Shown: one piece after another, positions 35,993 to 44,780 of the stretch | Position numbering within the stretch: the stretch's first letter is position 1 | Layout: each line of letters opens with the position of its first letter | Origin: Saccharothrix sp. | GTDB taxonomy: Bacteria > Actinomycetota > Actinomycetes > Mycobacteriales > Pseudonocardiaceae | Assembly: GCF_031180885.1 (NCBI RefSeq) | Contig: NZ_JAPSLK010000008.1 | Span: 166,385-230,384, forward strand | DNA: 64,000 nt | Reading direction: 5' to 3' | Notes under the pieces: model-generated | What the model was told of the DNA's origin: nothing | The model's database searches: none | The model's input: only the letters and a program-made list of their open reading frames with translations | Made by a program: the position numbers and the translations under genes

Positions 35993-38161
35993 GTGGCGCG
36001 TCGGGTTGGTGTGCTGGCGGGTGTGGTGGCCTGCTTGGTGTCTTCGGTGTCGCCCGCCGCGGCGACCGCGCCCGAGCGGTTCGAGCGGGTGGCCACGTTG
36101 CCGGTGTTCCGGAACAGTGATGCCGCGCAGCACACCGCCGCCGAGATCGCCGCCGCCACCGCCGACGGCCGGACCGTCGTCTACACCGACTCCCCCGCCG
36201 AACGCATCGGGTTCGCCGGGGTCGACCGCGACGGCCGCCTGACCCCGCGCGGCGTGCTGGCCGTACCCGGCGAGCCGACCTCCGTGGACATCGTGGGCCG
36301 GCTCGCGCTGGTGGCCGTGCGGACAGGGACCGCGTCCGGTGAACTCCTCGTGGTGGACGTCGACACGCGGGCCGTCGTGGCCACGCACGACCTGGGCGGT
36401 CAACCCGACTCGATCGACATCTCGAAGGACGGCCGGTACGCGGCGATCGCCATCGAGAACGAGCGCGACGAGGACGTCAACGACGGCGCGTTGCCGCAGG
36501 CGCCGGCCGGGTTCCTGGCCGTGGTGGACCTGGTCGGCCCGTCCACCGCGTGGACCGTGCGCCGGGTCGGGCTGACCGGGCTCGCGCAGGTCGCGCCGGA
36601 GGACCCGGAGCCCGAGTACGTCAGCGTCAACGGCCGGGACGAGGCCGCGGTCACGTTGCAGGAGAACAACCACATCGCGGTCGTGGACCTGCGGACCGGC
36701 ACTGTCGTGCGGCACTTCCCCGCCGGGACCGCGACCGTGGCCGGCGTGGACGTCGCCGACGACGGCCGGATCGACCCGACCGCGACCGTCACCGCCCCGC
36801 GCGAGCCGGACGCCGTGGCGTGGCTGGACGACCGCACCCTGGCCACCGCCGACGAGGGCGACTACCGGGGCGGCTCGCGGACGTGGACGGTGTTCGACGC
36901 CGGGTCCGGGCAGGTCGTGTTCTCGTCCGGCAACGAACTGGAGCAGGTCGCGATCCGGCAGGGCCAGTACCCGGACGGCCGGTCGGACAACAAGGGCGTC
37001 GAGCCGGAAGGCCTTGCCGTGGCGACCTTCGGGCGGCACCGCTACGCGTTCGTCGGCATGGAGCGGGCCAACCTGGTCGCCGTCTACGACGTGGACAACC
37101 CGCGCAAGCCCCGGTTCGTCCAGGCGCTGCCGACCGGTGTGGGACCGGAGGGCCTGTTGCCGATCCCGGCGACCGGGACGCTCGTCGTGTCCGCCGAGGA
37201 GGACGCGGCCGACGACGGCATCCGGTCGTCGCTGACGTCCTACCGCCTGACCCACAAGCCGCTCGCGGTGTCCTTGGCGCGCAACGAGGGCGCGCCGTCG
37301 ATCGTGTCCGACGGCATCGGTTTCGGTGCCCTGTCCGGACTTTCCGGCGTCCCCGGCGACTACCGGAACGTGGTCGCGGTGACCGACTCGGCGTACCGGC
37401 CGACCCGCGTGCTGACCATCGACACCACCGCCGCGCCCGCCCGCGTCCGGTCCGAGCTGACCGTCACCAAGGACGGCGCGCCCGCCTCCTACGACGGCGA
37501 GGGCATCGCGGCCAAGCCCGGCGGCGGGTTCTGGCTGGCCGCCGAGGGCAACGGCAAGAAGCTGCCCAACCTGCTGGTGGAGGTCGACGCGTCCGGGGCC
37601 GTGGTGCGGGAGGTGCCGCTGCCGGCGGAGGTGGCCGCGACCGCGTCGAGCAACGGGTTCGAGGGCGTGGCCCTGGCCAGCGAACACGTGTGGGTGGCCG
37701 TGCAGCGCGAGTGGAAGACCGACTTGCCCGGCCAGGTGGCGCTGGCCCGGTTCACGCCCGCGACGGGCGAGTGGGCTTTCGTCGCCTACCCGCTGGACGC
37801 GCCGACCACCGGCTGGGTCGGGCTGTCCGAGCTGACCGCGTTGGACGACCGGACGCTCCTGGTGCTGGAGCGGGACAACCAGCGCGGTGACGCGGCCGTG
37901 ACGAAGAAGGTCTACCGGGTCGACGTGTCGGCGGTGACCCCGGTGCCGTTCGGCCGGCCGAAGCCGTTGCTGCACAAGACCTTGGCCCGCGACCTGCTCC
38001 CCGCGTCGACCGCCGGCGGCGGCACCGCGCACGACAAGCCGGAGGGCCTGGCCGTGGTCGGCTTCGGCCCGCTGCGCCGCCTGGTCGGCGCGGTGCACAA
38101 CGACGGACTGGACGACGCGCCGGGCGAGTCGGTCTTCCTGCGCCTGGGCTGGATCCGCTAA
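35993..38161 (+). CDS. Secreted phytase-like/esterase-like beta-propeller protein
   Basis: 722 residues from GTG 35993 (GGGAGG 5 bases before). A signal peptide ends near SPAAATAPERF. The N-terminal part (about 30-420) is a choice-of-anchor-I-like beta-propeller (EPTSVDIVGRLALVA, GQPDSIDISKDGRYAAIAIEN). The C-terminal third is an esterase-like phytase domain (YDGEGIAAKPGGGFWLAAEG, SNGFEGVALA, LLVLERDN). It probably acts outside the cell on phosphorylated or esterified substrates; the exact reaction is unknown. It meets the ESX-like operon tail to tail, 4 bp apart. Confidence 0.85.
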   Translation: MARRVGVLAGVVACLVSSVSPAAATAPERFERVATLPVFRNSDAAQHTAAEIAAATADGRTVVYTDSPAERIGFAGVDRDGRLTPRGVLAVPGEPTSVDIVGRLALVAVRTGTASGELLVVDVDTRAVVATHDLGGQPDSIDISKDGRYAAIAIENERDEDVNDGALPQAPAGFLAVVDLVGPSTAWTVRRVGLTGLAQVAPEDPEPEYVSVNGRDEAAVTLQENNHIAVVDLRTGTVVRHFPAGTATVAGVDVADDGRIDPTATVTAPREPDAVAWLDDRTLATADEGDYRGGSRTWTVFDAGSGQVVFSSGNELEQVAIRQGQYPDGRSDNKGVEPEGLAVATFGRHRYAFVGMERANLVAVYDVDNPRKPRFVQALPTGVGPEGLLPIPATGTLVVSAEEDAADDGIRSSLTSYRLTHKPLAVSLARNEGAPSIVSDGIGFGALSGLSGVPGDYRNVVAVTDSAYRPTRVLTIDTTAAPARVRSELTVTKDGAPASYDGEGIAAKPGGGFWLAAEGNGKKLPNLLVEVDASGAVVREVPLPAEVAATASSNGFEGVALASEHVWVAVQREWKTDLPGQVALARFTPATGEWAFVAYPLDAPTTGWVGLSELTALDDRTLLVLERDNQRGDAAVTKKVYRVDVSAVTPVPFGRPKPLLHKTLARDLLPASTAGGGTAHDKPEGLAVVGFGPLRRLVGAVHNDGLDDAPGESVFLRLGWIR

Positions 38162-38165
38162 GCGC

Positions 38166-38768
38166 TTACCGTCCGGCGGCGCGCTCCAACGCCCGCCGGA
38201 CCTTTCCTCCCGCGAACGCATCCCGCAGGTGCAGCACAGAACCGTCCACAAAGGACAGCCTCACCACCGGCGGCACACCAAGGCCGTGGCCGGCGAACAC
38301 CGAGTCCAAGCGGGCAACTTGCACCGCAGGCACCTCGGCGAAAGTCGTGAACACCGTCTGAGGGTCCTTGGGCTGCAACAACTTCGTCGGGTACACCACG
38401 GCCACCCGCCGGTCGCTGACCGCCAGCCGCGCCTGCCCGCGCGAGTGCGCGAAGTGGTCGGCCAGCCGGACCGCCGCGTCGGAGTTCTGCCGGGCCAGGA
38501 CGAAGTAGCCCACGCTCAGGTCGTCCACCCAGTCGACGTCGGGCTGCGCGGTGACGTGCTCGGTGGGCAGCGGCCAGTGCTCCTTGCCCAGGTCCAGCTC
38601 CGGCACCTCGCCGACCGCCCGGAACGGCACCCGCACCTCCGCGCCCACCCGCGCGGCCACGTGCGCCTCGATCGGCGGCAGGCCCAGCACCAGGCGCTCA
38701 CCGGGCGCGAGCCAGAACTGCCCCAGCTCCCGCTCCACGATCTCGTCGTTCACGTCGAAGGTCGTCAT
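38166..38768 (-). CDS. Hypothetical protein, paralogue of the next gene
   Basis: 200 residues from ATG 38768. Its C-terminal segment (VVRLSFVDGSVLHLRDAFAGGKVRRALERA) aligns with the end of its neighbour (LRVSFVDGSGVDFVFAAPEFVHRAVELTN), and the FVDGS-x-F/L pattern is like a GRAM/PH-type strand-helix end. No signal peptide or membrane helix. It is the last gene of a four-gene operon with a WXG-like protein; overlap with the previous gene is 4 bp. Not recognised further. Confidence 0.75.
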   Translation of the reverse strand: MTTFDVNDEIVERELGQFWLAPGERLVLGLPPIEAHVAARVGAEVRVPFRAVGEVPELDLGKEHWPLPTEHVTAQPDVDWVDDLSVGYFVLARQNSDAAVRLADHFAHSRGQARLAVSDRRVAVVYPTKLLQPKDPQTVFTTFAEVPAVQVARLDSVFAGHGLGVPPVVRLSFVDGSVLHLRDAFAGGKVRRALERAAGR

Positions 38769-39505
38769 CGCGCACCATTCGTCAGCTCGACCGCCCGGTG
38801 CACGAACTCCGGCGCCGCGAACACGAAATCCACCCCGGAACCATCCACAAAAGACACTCGAAGACAGGGCTTGCCCTTGCGCTCGGACGGCGCGACCCCC
38901 GCGATCTGCCCGCGCGGGAACTCGTGCACCTGCGCCATCTCCGGCACCACCACCGGCTCGCCGGACGTGTTCGGCCCGTAGTCGTGGTAGCTGCCCGCGA
39001 CGATCTTGGCCACGTCCACGCCGAAGTCCACGACGCTCTTGCCGAAGCTCATCGTCTTGCCCAGGAACGACTTCTCCGGCTCGGGCTCTGCCTGCGGCAC
39101 GACCACCCGGGACACCACGAGCCGCTGCGGGGTCAGCGTCCACACCGAGCCGTGCCGCTGCCCGGGTGTGCCGATGGCGGGCACCGCCTGGTGCGCCAGG
39201 CACCCGGGCCCCGGCCCGAACACCAGGTGGTCGGCCACGGGCTTGTTGTTGCTCCCGCTGTCACCCTCGCTCGGCCCGAACACCATCGAGCCGACGAACT
39301 CCACCGCGAACTCGCCGACCCCGCGCCCCACGGCGCGCGCACCCCGGCCGAGCAGGCTCTTGCGCGGGTTGCCGACCTCGTCGAGTCCTTCCACGTCCAG
39401 GTAGAAGGCGCTGCGGGCGGTCGCCCACAACAACTGCTCGCCGGGACGGCACACCCGGAGCCGGGACACCAGCCCGGCCCCGGGCGCGGCGCTGAAGTTG
39501 CTCAC
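38765..39505 (-). CDS. Hypothetical protein with GRAM/PH-like segments
   Basis: 246 residues. It has RVCRPGEQLLWATARSAFY near residues 17-35 and a duplicated-looking beta pattern GSVWTLTPQRLVVSRVVVPQ, which resembles PH/GRAM-domain regulators of secretion systems. A central Gly/Ser/Val linker (residues 50-90) could contact membranes. The C terminus repeats the SFVDGS motif of its downstream paralogue. Overlaps of 4 bp on both sides place it inside the ESX-like operon. Confidence 0.75.
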   Translation of the reverse strand: MSNFSAAPGAGLVSRLRVCRPGEQLLWATARSAFYLDVEGLDEVGNPRKSLLGRGARAVGRGVGEFAVEFVGSMVFGPSEGDSGSNNKPVADHLVFGPGPGCLAHQAVPAIGTPGQRHGSVWTLTPQRLVVSRVVVPQAEPEPEKSFLGKTMSFGKSVVDFGVDVAKIVAGSYHDYGPNTSGEPVVVPEMAQVHEFPRGQIAGVAPSERKGKPCLRVSFVDGSGVDFVFAAPEFVHRAVELTNGAR

Positions 39506-41010
39506 TCGTACTCGAACCCGCGGTTCATGGCGTCCTGCCGCTCCTCATCCGAAGACGGGTCCTGCGCCTTGTCGTAGCCGTACTTGATGCCCTGCTCCAT
39601 CGCCAGGCCGGGCGCGTTCTCCATGATGCCGTTGGTGATCGCGGTCGGCACGTGCGTGGTGCCGGACATGCCCGCCATGCGCAGGCCGGCCTCGGCGAGG
39701 TTGGTGGTCAGGGCGTTCGCGCCGTCGCCGTCCACGCCGTAGCGGGCCGCGAACCGGTTGCCGGTCTTGGACGCCATGGTCGCGGCCTCCTCGACGCCGT
39801 TGACCATGCGCGGCGACGCGTCGGCCTTGGTCACGATCTTGGCCAGCGGGTTCGCGTCGATCTGGCGGGCCAGCCACTTCTGCGCCATGTTGCCGTCGCG
39901 CAGCCCCTCGGCCTGCTCCACCAGCTTCTTCAACGGACCCTTGCGCAGCGCCTGGAGCATGTCCTCCAGGCGCTTGATCAGCGGCATCAGCTTGCTCAGG
40001 AGCTGGCTGACCTTCATGCCGAGCCGGCCGCCCGCGATCGACACCTGGGCCGTGGTCATCGCGCCCGCCGCGCCGAGCGAGCCGCCCGCGGTGATCCAGG
40101 ACGCGGCGATCGCCGCCAGCCACTCGATGATGAGGCCCATCACGAGTTCCTGGAGGATGTCGATGCAGATCTCGACGAACGCGTCGAACAGGTCCGCCGC
40201 GATCTCCAGGATCTGCTGGACGTTGCGGATCTCGTTCGCGAACGCCTTCGCACCCTCGGCGAACTCGCCCATCTGCTGCCGGAACTTGTCGCCGGCCGCG
40301 CCCTTCCACGCCTCCGCGGTGGCCTGGGCGCGGTTGTTCTCGTGCTCACCGGCCTGGTCCAGCCACTCGGCGACCTTCGACCAGCCCTGGGCGGTGCTGC
40401 GCATCTGCTCCGGGTCGCCGATCGCCGGTTCCAGCACGAACTCCACGATCGGGCTGATCACCAGGCCGATCAGGAAGCCCAGGCCGTTGTCGACGAACGA
40501 CTGGCCGGGGCTCATGACCAGCTGGAGCTGCTCCATGCGGGCGTTGACCGCGGCGATCGCGACGTCCGGCGGGCTGCTCGCGCGGGCGACGTCGCCCGCG
40601 GTGCTGACCCACGAGCTGCCGTAACCGGCGTGCTGCTCCAAGAATCCCTTGCTCTTGCTCGCCCCCGCGCTGTTGAGGCTGCCGAGGCCACCCGGGCCGC
40701 TCATGCCCTTGTCGAGGTCGGTGAACGCGGACCGGATCAGGTCCTCGACCTCCAGGTAGGTCTGCGCGGTCTGCTCGGCGCGCTCGGCGACGCCCTCCAT
40801 GAACGTCTTGGCTTTGTCAGCCATGTCCTGGCATTCCTGGAGGCTGTCGAAGTACTTGAACGCCATCAGCTCGCCCAGCGGGCCGAAGCAGTCGTCGGAC
40901 ACGCGCGCCTGCTCCAGCAGCGTGGCGAGTTGGCCGAAGTTGCCCGCGGCCTCCTGCGAGCCCCTGCCGTGCGCGAGCAGCGCGCCGCTGTCGACGTCGT
41001 AGCCGGTCAC
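39502..41010 (-). CDS. Large WXG100-like (ESX/type VII substrate-type) protein
   Basis: 502 residues. Two helical hairpin regions are visible: an N-terminal one (about 1-100, ESX-like with TYLEVEDLIRSAF) and a second (about 210-300) with the WXG-type turn EAWKGAAGDKF. Hydrophobic helices (LGFLIGLVISPIVEFVLEP and IIEWLAAIAASWITAGGSL) follow. The C terminus (AQDPSSDEERQDAMNRGFEYE) has no recognisable toxin domain. This resembles PPE/EspA-like or LXG-scaffold proteins rather than a polymorphic toxin. It lies 10 bp downstream of an EbfC-like gene, a common pairing. Confidence 0.8.
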   Translation of the reverse strand: MTGYDVDSGALLAHGRGSQEAAGNFGQLATLLEQARVSDDCFGPLGELMAFKYFDSLQECQDMADKAKTFMEGVAERAEQTAQTYLEVEDLIRSAFTDLDKGMSGPGGLGSLNSAGASKSKGFLEQHAGYGSSWVSTAGDVARASSPPDVAIAAVNARMEQLQLVMSPGQSFVDNGLGFLIGLVISPIVEFVLEPAIGDPEQMRSTAQGWSKVAEWLDQAGEHENNRAQATAEAWKGAAGDKFRQQMGEFAEGAKAFANEIRNVQQILEIAADLFDAFVEICIDILQELVMGLIIEWLAAIAASWITAGGSLGAAGAMTTAQVSIAGGRLGMKVSQLLSKLMPLIKRLEDMLQALRKGPLKKLVEQAEGLRDGNMAQKWLARQIDANPLAKIVTKADASPRMVNGVEEAATMASKTGNRFAARYGVDGDGANALTTNLAEAGLRMAGMSGTTHVPTAITNGIMENAPGLAMEQGIKYGYDKAQDPSSDEERQDAMNRGFEYE

Positions 41011-41020
41011 TGTCCCCCCG

Positions 41021-41569
41021 TTACCTCAAGATCGATCCGAAGCCCTCGTCGTCGTCTCCGACTTCCGGGGCGGGCGGACGGTTCCGCGTGACCGGCGGTC
41101 GGTTCTGCTGCTGCCACGGCGCCTGCGGCGGTCCGGCCGGCGGCGCCTGCGGCACGGGCGGCCTCGGCGGCATTTGCGGCGGTGCGTTCGGCGGGACGTT
41201 GGTCACCGGTTCCGGGCCCAGCGGCTGGATCGGCGAGTGCGCGCCGAACGCTTCCCGGAACTGCGCGGCCTTGTCGCCCAGCACCGGCCCGACGGTGTCC
41301 TGGAGGGCCTGCGCGGCGTTCTGCGTGGCCTGCCGGATGGTGCCCAGGATCTCCTGCTGGAGCTGGGTGTGGCTCATCCGCATGGCGTTGGGCGAGAGCT
41401 GCAACCCGAGCACCGCGCCGGACGGTGCGACGGTCACCACGACCGACCCGTCCCCGTTGCGCGCCTGGCCGCGCAGTTCCGCCAGCTTGTCCTTGATCTG
41501 GGCGACCTTGCCGGCCTGTTCCCGGAAGGAACGGATGGCGTCGTCCAGCCGTGCCCTGCGATCCGGCAC
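41021..41569 (-). CDS. YbaB/EbfC-like protein with Pro-rich tail
   Basis: 182 residues. Residues 1-95 match the YbaB/EbfC fold: helix, then GSVVVTVAPSGAVLGLQLSP, then QQEILGTIRQATQNAAQALQDTV. The tail (110-170) is Pro/Gln-rich, ending DDDEGFGSILR. In actinomycetes such proteins sit next to WXG100-like genes and probably help their expression or folding rather than binding DNA. First gene of the operon; the promoter is in the 109-bp gap shared with the divergent DUF4262 gene. Confidence 0.88.
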   Translation of the reverse strand: MPDRRARLDDAIRSFREQAGKVAQIKDKLAELRGQARNGDGSVVVTVAPSGAVLGLQLSPNAMRMSHTQLQQEILGTIRQATQNAAQALQDTVGPVLGDKAAQFREAFGAHSPIQPLGPEPVTNVPPNAPPQMPPRPPVPQAPPAGPPQAPWQQQNRPPVTRNRPPAPEVGDDDEGFGSILR

Positions 41570-41678
41570 CTGTTCGTCCCCCTGTCACCGCAGGCGTTGC
41601 CCCATCGGGCGCAACCGTAGCAATGCCGTGGCGGCCGCGTGACCGGAACGGGGTCGGTCGGCCGCCTAGGCTGTCCGG

Positions 41679-42224
41679 GTGAATCCCGACTGCGCGTGCC
41701 TCGTGTGCCGCGACCACGGCCGGAAGGGCCTGGACGCCGTCGACCGCGAGCTCGTCAAGGACGTCCGCCGGCTCGGGTGGGGCGTGATCATGATCCCGGA
41801 GGACGACATCAGCGCGGGCTGGGCGTTCACCGTCGGCCTGTGGCACTCCTTCCGGGTGCCCGAGGTCGCGATGTTCGGGCTGGACACGGACGTGCTGCAC
41901 CCCGTCCTCAACGCCGTCGGCGAACTGGTGCGGGAGGGTCGCGCGCCCGCGGCCGGCGACCGGGTCGAGGAGGTGCTCGGCGGCGGGTACCGCGTGTTGT
42001 TCGCCGACGTCCACGCGGACTGGCCGAAGACGTTCTTCGGCACCGCCCTCGGCTTCTACCGCGACACGGAGGGCCTGCGGTTCGTCCAGTGCCTGTGGCC
42101 GGACAAGGCCGGGAAGTTCCCAGGCGAGGACGGGTTCGCCGAAGGACTCGCCGACCTCCAGCCCCACCTGTGGCTGGACCGCGCGCGGCACCCCGAAGGG
42201 CCGTGGACCGCCCCGGACGCGTGA
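41679..42224 (+). CDS. DUF4262 domain-containing protein
   Basis: 181 residues from GTG 41679. It begins with a CxCxxC cluster (CACLVCRDH). The DUF4262 core is GWGVIMIPEDDISAGWAFTVGLWHSFRVPEVAMFGL, split over residues 33-68, and WPKTFFGTALGFYRDTEGLRFVQCLWPD. Function is unknown; members are often beside toxin or secretion genes. It is divergent from the ebfC-like gene. Confidence 0.85.
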   Translation: MNPDCACLVCRDHGRKGLDAVDRELVKDVRRLGWGVIMIPEDDISAGWAFTVGLWHSFRVPEVAMFGLDTDVLHPVLNAVGELVREGRAPAAGDRVEEVLGGGYRVLFADVHADWPKTFFGTALGFYRDTEGLRFVQCLWPDKAGKFPGEDGFAEGLADLQPHLWLDRARHPEGPWTAPDA

Positions 42225-42331
42225 ATTGTCAACGAACTTCGTTCATCTGAAGTCAACCATTGCCAACACCGGCTCGTTCGCGCTTGACTGGGGCACCAGT
42301 TGGTTGCTCCCGACAACCGGTGGAGGTGGAC

Positions 42332-43141
42332 GTGATCACCCGGATCGCGGTGGCCGTCGGCGTGCTCGTCGGCGTGCTCCTGGCACCCGTGCCCGCGGGC
42401 GCGGCGCTGCCCGTCGTCAACATGGAGGCCGTCCTCAAGGCGGCGCAGATCGACCCGCGGCGGGCCGACTCCGCCATCACGCCCGGCAGCGGCGAGAGCG
42501 TGCTCCAGGTCGAACGCGCGCTCAACGCCAAGGGCCTGCTCCCCTCGACCTACGTGGACGGCCACTTCGGCACCCGCACGGTCGACGCGTACGCGGCCTA
42601 CCAGCGCTCCCTGGGCTACACCGGCCTCGACGCCTCCGGGTTCCCCGGCCCCACGTCCATCCAGAAGCTCGGCGAGAACCGCTACACGGTCACCCGCCTG
42701 GTGTCGGCGGGCAGCCGCACGACCTACCACAACGCCACCATGAACACCCGCACCAAGGCCATGCTGGTGGAGGCGGAACGCCTGCTCGGCCGCACGCTCG
42801 GCATCACGCAGGGTTCGTACAACACCAGCAACCCGGGTTCGGCCGGCACCCACGACGGCGGTGGCGCGCTGGACATCTCCGTGTCCGGCATGACCGCGAC
42901 GACCCGCACCACGGTCGCCCGCGTCCTGCGCCAGGTCGGTTTCGCGGCCTGGATCCGCACACCGGACCAGGGCTTCGCCTACCACATCCACGCCATCGCC
43001 CTGGCCGACCCGGACCTGTCCACCGCGGCCCAGCACCAGGCCGGCGACTACTACCTGGGCTACAACGGCCTGGCCAACCGGGGTCCCGACGACGGTCCCG
43101 TGGTCACGCCGAAGGAGACCTGGGAGGAGTACCAGCGCTGA
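42332..43141 (+). CDS. Secreted peptidoglycan-binding, M15-like zinc peptidase
   Basis: 269 residues from GTG 42332, with GGAGGT 5 bases before. A signal peptide ends near AGAALPVV. Residues about 45-110 form a PG-binding domain (ESVLQVERALNAKGLLPSTY, FGTRTVDAYAAYQ). The catalytic part has HDGGGALDI and FAYHIHAI, matching the His/Asp/His zinc set of VanY/M15-like D,D-carboxypeptidases. It acts on cell-wall peptides outside the membrane. Confidence 0.85.
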   Translation: MITRIAVAVGVLVGVLLAPVPAGAALPVVNMEAVLKAAQIDPRRADSAITPGSGESVLQVERALNAKGLLPSTYVDGHFGTRTVDAYAAYQRSLGYTGLDASGFPGPTSIQKLGENRYTVTRLVSAGSRTTYHNATMNTRTKAMLVEAERLLGRTLGITQGSYNTSNPGSAGTHDGGGALDISVSGMTATTRTTVARVLRQVGFAAWIRTPDQGFAYHIHAIALADPDLSTAAQHQAGDYYLGYNGLANRGPDDGPVVTPKETWEEYQR

Positions 43142-43213
43142 TCGCCCGATCGGGGAAACGATCAAGCGTGCGAACCTGTGCGCACCCCGCCCGCAAGCCC
43201 GCACAGGAGCACC

Positions 43214-44008
43214 ATGCGAAGACTCTTCGCTCCCCCGACCTCCGCCTCCCCGGCTTTCGCCACACCCGCCCTCGCCTCCCCGGCCGTCGTCGTCCCGGCC
43301 GTCGTCGTCCCGGCCGTCGTCGCCTTGGTCCTGGCGACGACGGCCGCCGCACGTCCGTCCATCATGGACTTCCGCAACGGCGGCCTCCCCTGCGCCGCCA
43401 CCGTCCACACCCACCCCGACCGCTTGGCCGTCCGCGTCCTCGAACCCGAGCCCCACCAGACCGTCGACTTCGCCCTGTGGCCGCAGGACAACCCGGACGA
43501 ACGCATCGAACGCCCCGCCGTGCCCGTGACCCCGTCCGGCGTCGCGTGGACGTCCATGCCCGGTCCGTTCCCCCACGGCCGCGCGTACTCCTGGCATGCC
43601 CGCCTGCCAGGCGTCCCGTGGTCCCCGCCCTGCCACTACACCGTCGACACCGTCCCCCCACCCCACCCCGCAGTCACCTCCCCCAACTACCAACCGGCCT
43701 CCAGCGGCCCCTCCCCCGCCGACGAACCGGGAGTCTTCGTCCTCGACGGCGGCGGCAACCCGGACGTGGCGGGCTTCGAGTACGGGTTCGAGGAGGAGAC
43801 CCCGGGCCAGACCTGCCAGGTCCAGGCGTACGACGAACTGGTGTGCGCAGAGCCCTTCTCCGCCCCAGGCACCATCCGCGCCGATAGCCCCGGTGGCCGG
43901 GTGGAAGTTCGGGTGGAGCCACCGGGCGGGTTCGCCCAGCTGTACGTGCGCTCGGTGGACCCGGGCGGACTGCGCTCGGAAGCGGTCGTCTACGAGTTCA
44001 TCACCTGA
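43214..44008 (+). CDS. Secreted hypothetical protein
   Basis: 264 residues from ATG 43214 (AGGAG before it). The signal region is unusual. After MRRLFAPP comes a low-complexity SPAFATPALASPAVVVPAVV run encoded by 15-bp repeats (43280-43324), then cleavage near TTAAARPS. The mature protein has beta-rich Ig-like segments (RPSIMDFRNGG, YSWHARLPGVPWS, CQVQAYDEL) with paired Cys and ends VVYEFIT. No family recognised. It is followed immediately by a very strong terminator. Confidence 0.75.
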   Translation: MRRLFAPPTSASPAFATPALASPAVVVPAVVVPAVVALVLATTAAARPSIMDFRNGGLPCAATVHTHPDRLAVRVLEPEPHQTVDFALWPQDNPDERIERPAVPVTPSGVAWTSMPGPFPHGRAYSWHARLPGVPWSPPCHYTVDTVPPPHPAVTSPNYQPASSGPSPADEPGVFVLDGGGNPDVAGFEYGFEEETPGQTCQVQAYDELVCAEPFSAPGTIRADSPGGRVEVRVEPPGGFAQLYVRSVDPGGLRSEAVVYEFIT

Positions 44009-44012
44009 CCGC

Positions 44013-44055
44013 GGAAAGGCGGGCGGTGGCCTTGTGAGCCACCGCCCGCCTTTCC
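44013..44055. terminator. 18-bp perfect terminator hairpin
   Basis: Arms 44013-44030 and 44038-44055 are perfectly complementary over 18 bp around the loop CTTGTGA. It lies between a + gene and a - strand remnant, so it is bidirectional. Confidence 0.9.
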
Positions 44056-44075
44056 ACCGGCACCGGACAGTTGGA

Positions 44076-44670
44076 CTAGAAGGTGATGCTCCACCCGTCG
44101 ATGTTCCCGGTGTCGTACGAGTACACGTCGGTCACCCGCAGCTTCCACGTGCCGTTCTTCGTCTCCGACGACGTGTTCACCGTGAGCGTCTCGTGCACGC
44201 CCGCCGACGACCCCACGCCGCCGGCCTTGCGCAACACGAACACCGCACCCGACGGCCCGACCAGGTCGATGGCCAGATCACCGGTGTACGAGTGGTTGAT
44301 GTCCACCTTCACAGAAGTGGACGCCGTACCAACACCATCACAGCCGGACACCACCACCGACGACGTCACCGCCGCACCCGCGTCCGGGATCGCCACGTCG
44401 TCGGTGTTCGAACCGCCGCCACAAGAAGGCGGGCCGCCGATGAAACCGGTGTAGAGGAGCTTGTTCGGCGAGCCCGAACCCGCGTTCTTCACCACGCCGG
44501 CGGTGGCGTTGCCGGTGAGGGCCGAACGCCGCCGGGCAGGCGGTGACGACCCGTCGCCGGGTCGAGCGATCTTGTCGCATCGGGGGTTCTCCGTTCCACT
44601 CGGCCGTCCAGCAGGGGTTGGTGAAGACCGACGGCCACGTGGAACCCACCTTCGGGCGACGCGGGAACGT
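44076..44670 (-). pseudogene. C-terminal P/Homo-B domain remnant of a secreted protease
   Basis: From the stop at 44076 the frame reads back through NGTWKLRVTDVYSYDTGNID, HSYTGDLAIDLVGPSGAVFVLR and the start of a P-domain near 44450, preceded by a GSGSPNKLLYTGF linker. A protease tail-like segment (STWPSVFTNPCW) is recognisable in another frame near 44620, so a frameshift separates them. No catalytic domain is present. This is the broken end of a trypsin- or subtilisin-type protease with a P/Homo-B domain. Confidence 0.7.
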
Positions 44671-44780
44671 GAACAATCCGGGTAGTAGTACGTAGGGCTA
44701 CGCAAACTAAAGCGTGGTTTCACCCGATGTCGCGGTGGGCATCCCTCGTACCTCGTCGAGTCGCGGTTGGCGGTAACGCA

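Noticed and set aside
42240..42260. LexA/SOS-box-like GAAC-TTC-GTTC near the M15-like gene
   Set aside because: The spacer is 3 bp; the actinobacterial SOS box requires 4 bp between GAAC and GTTC.
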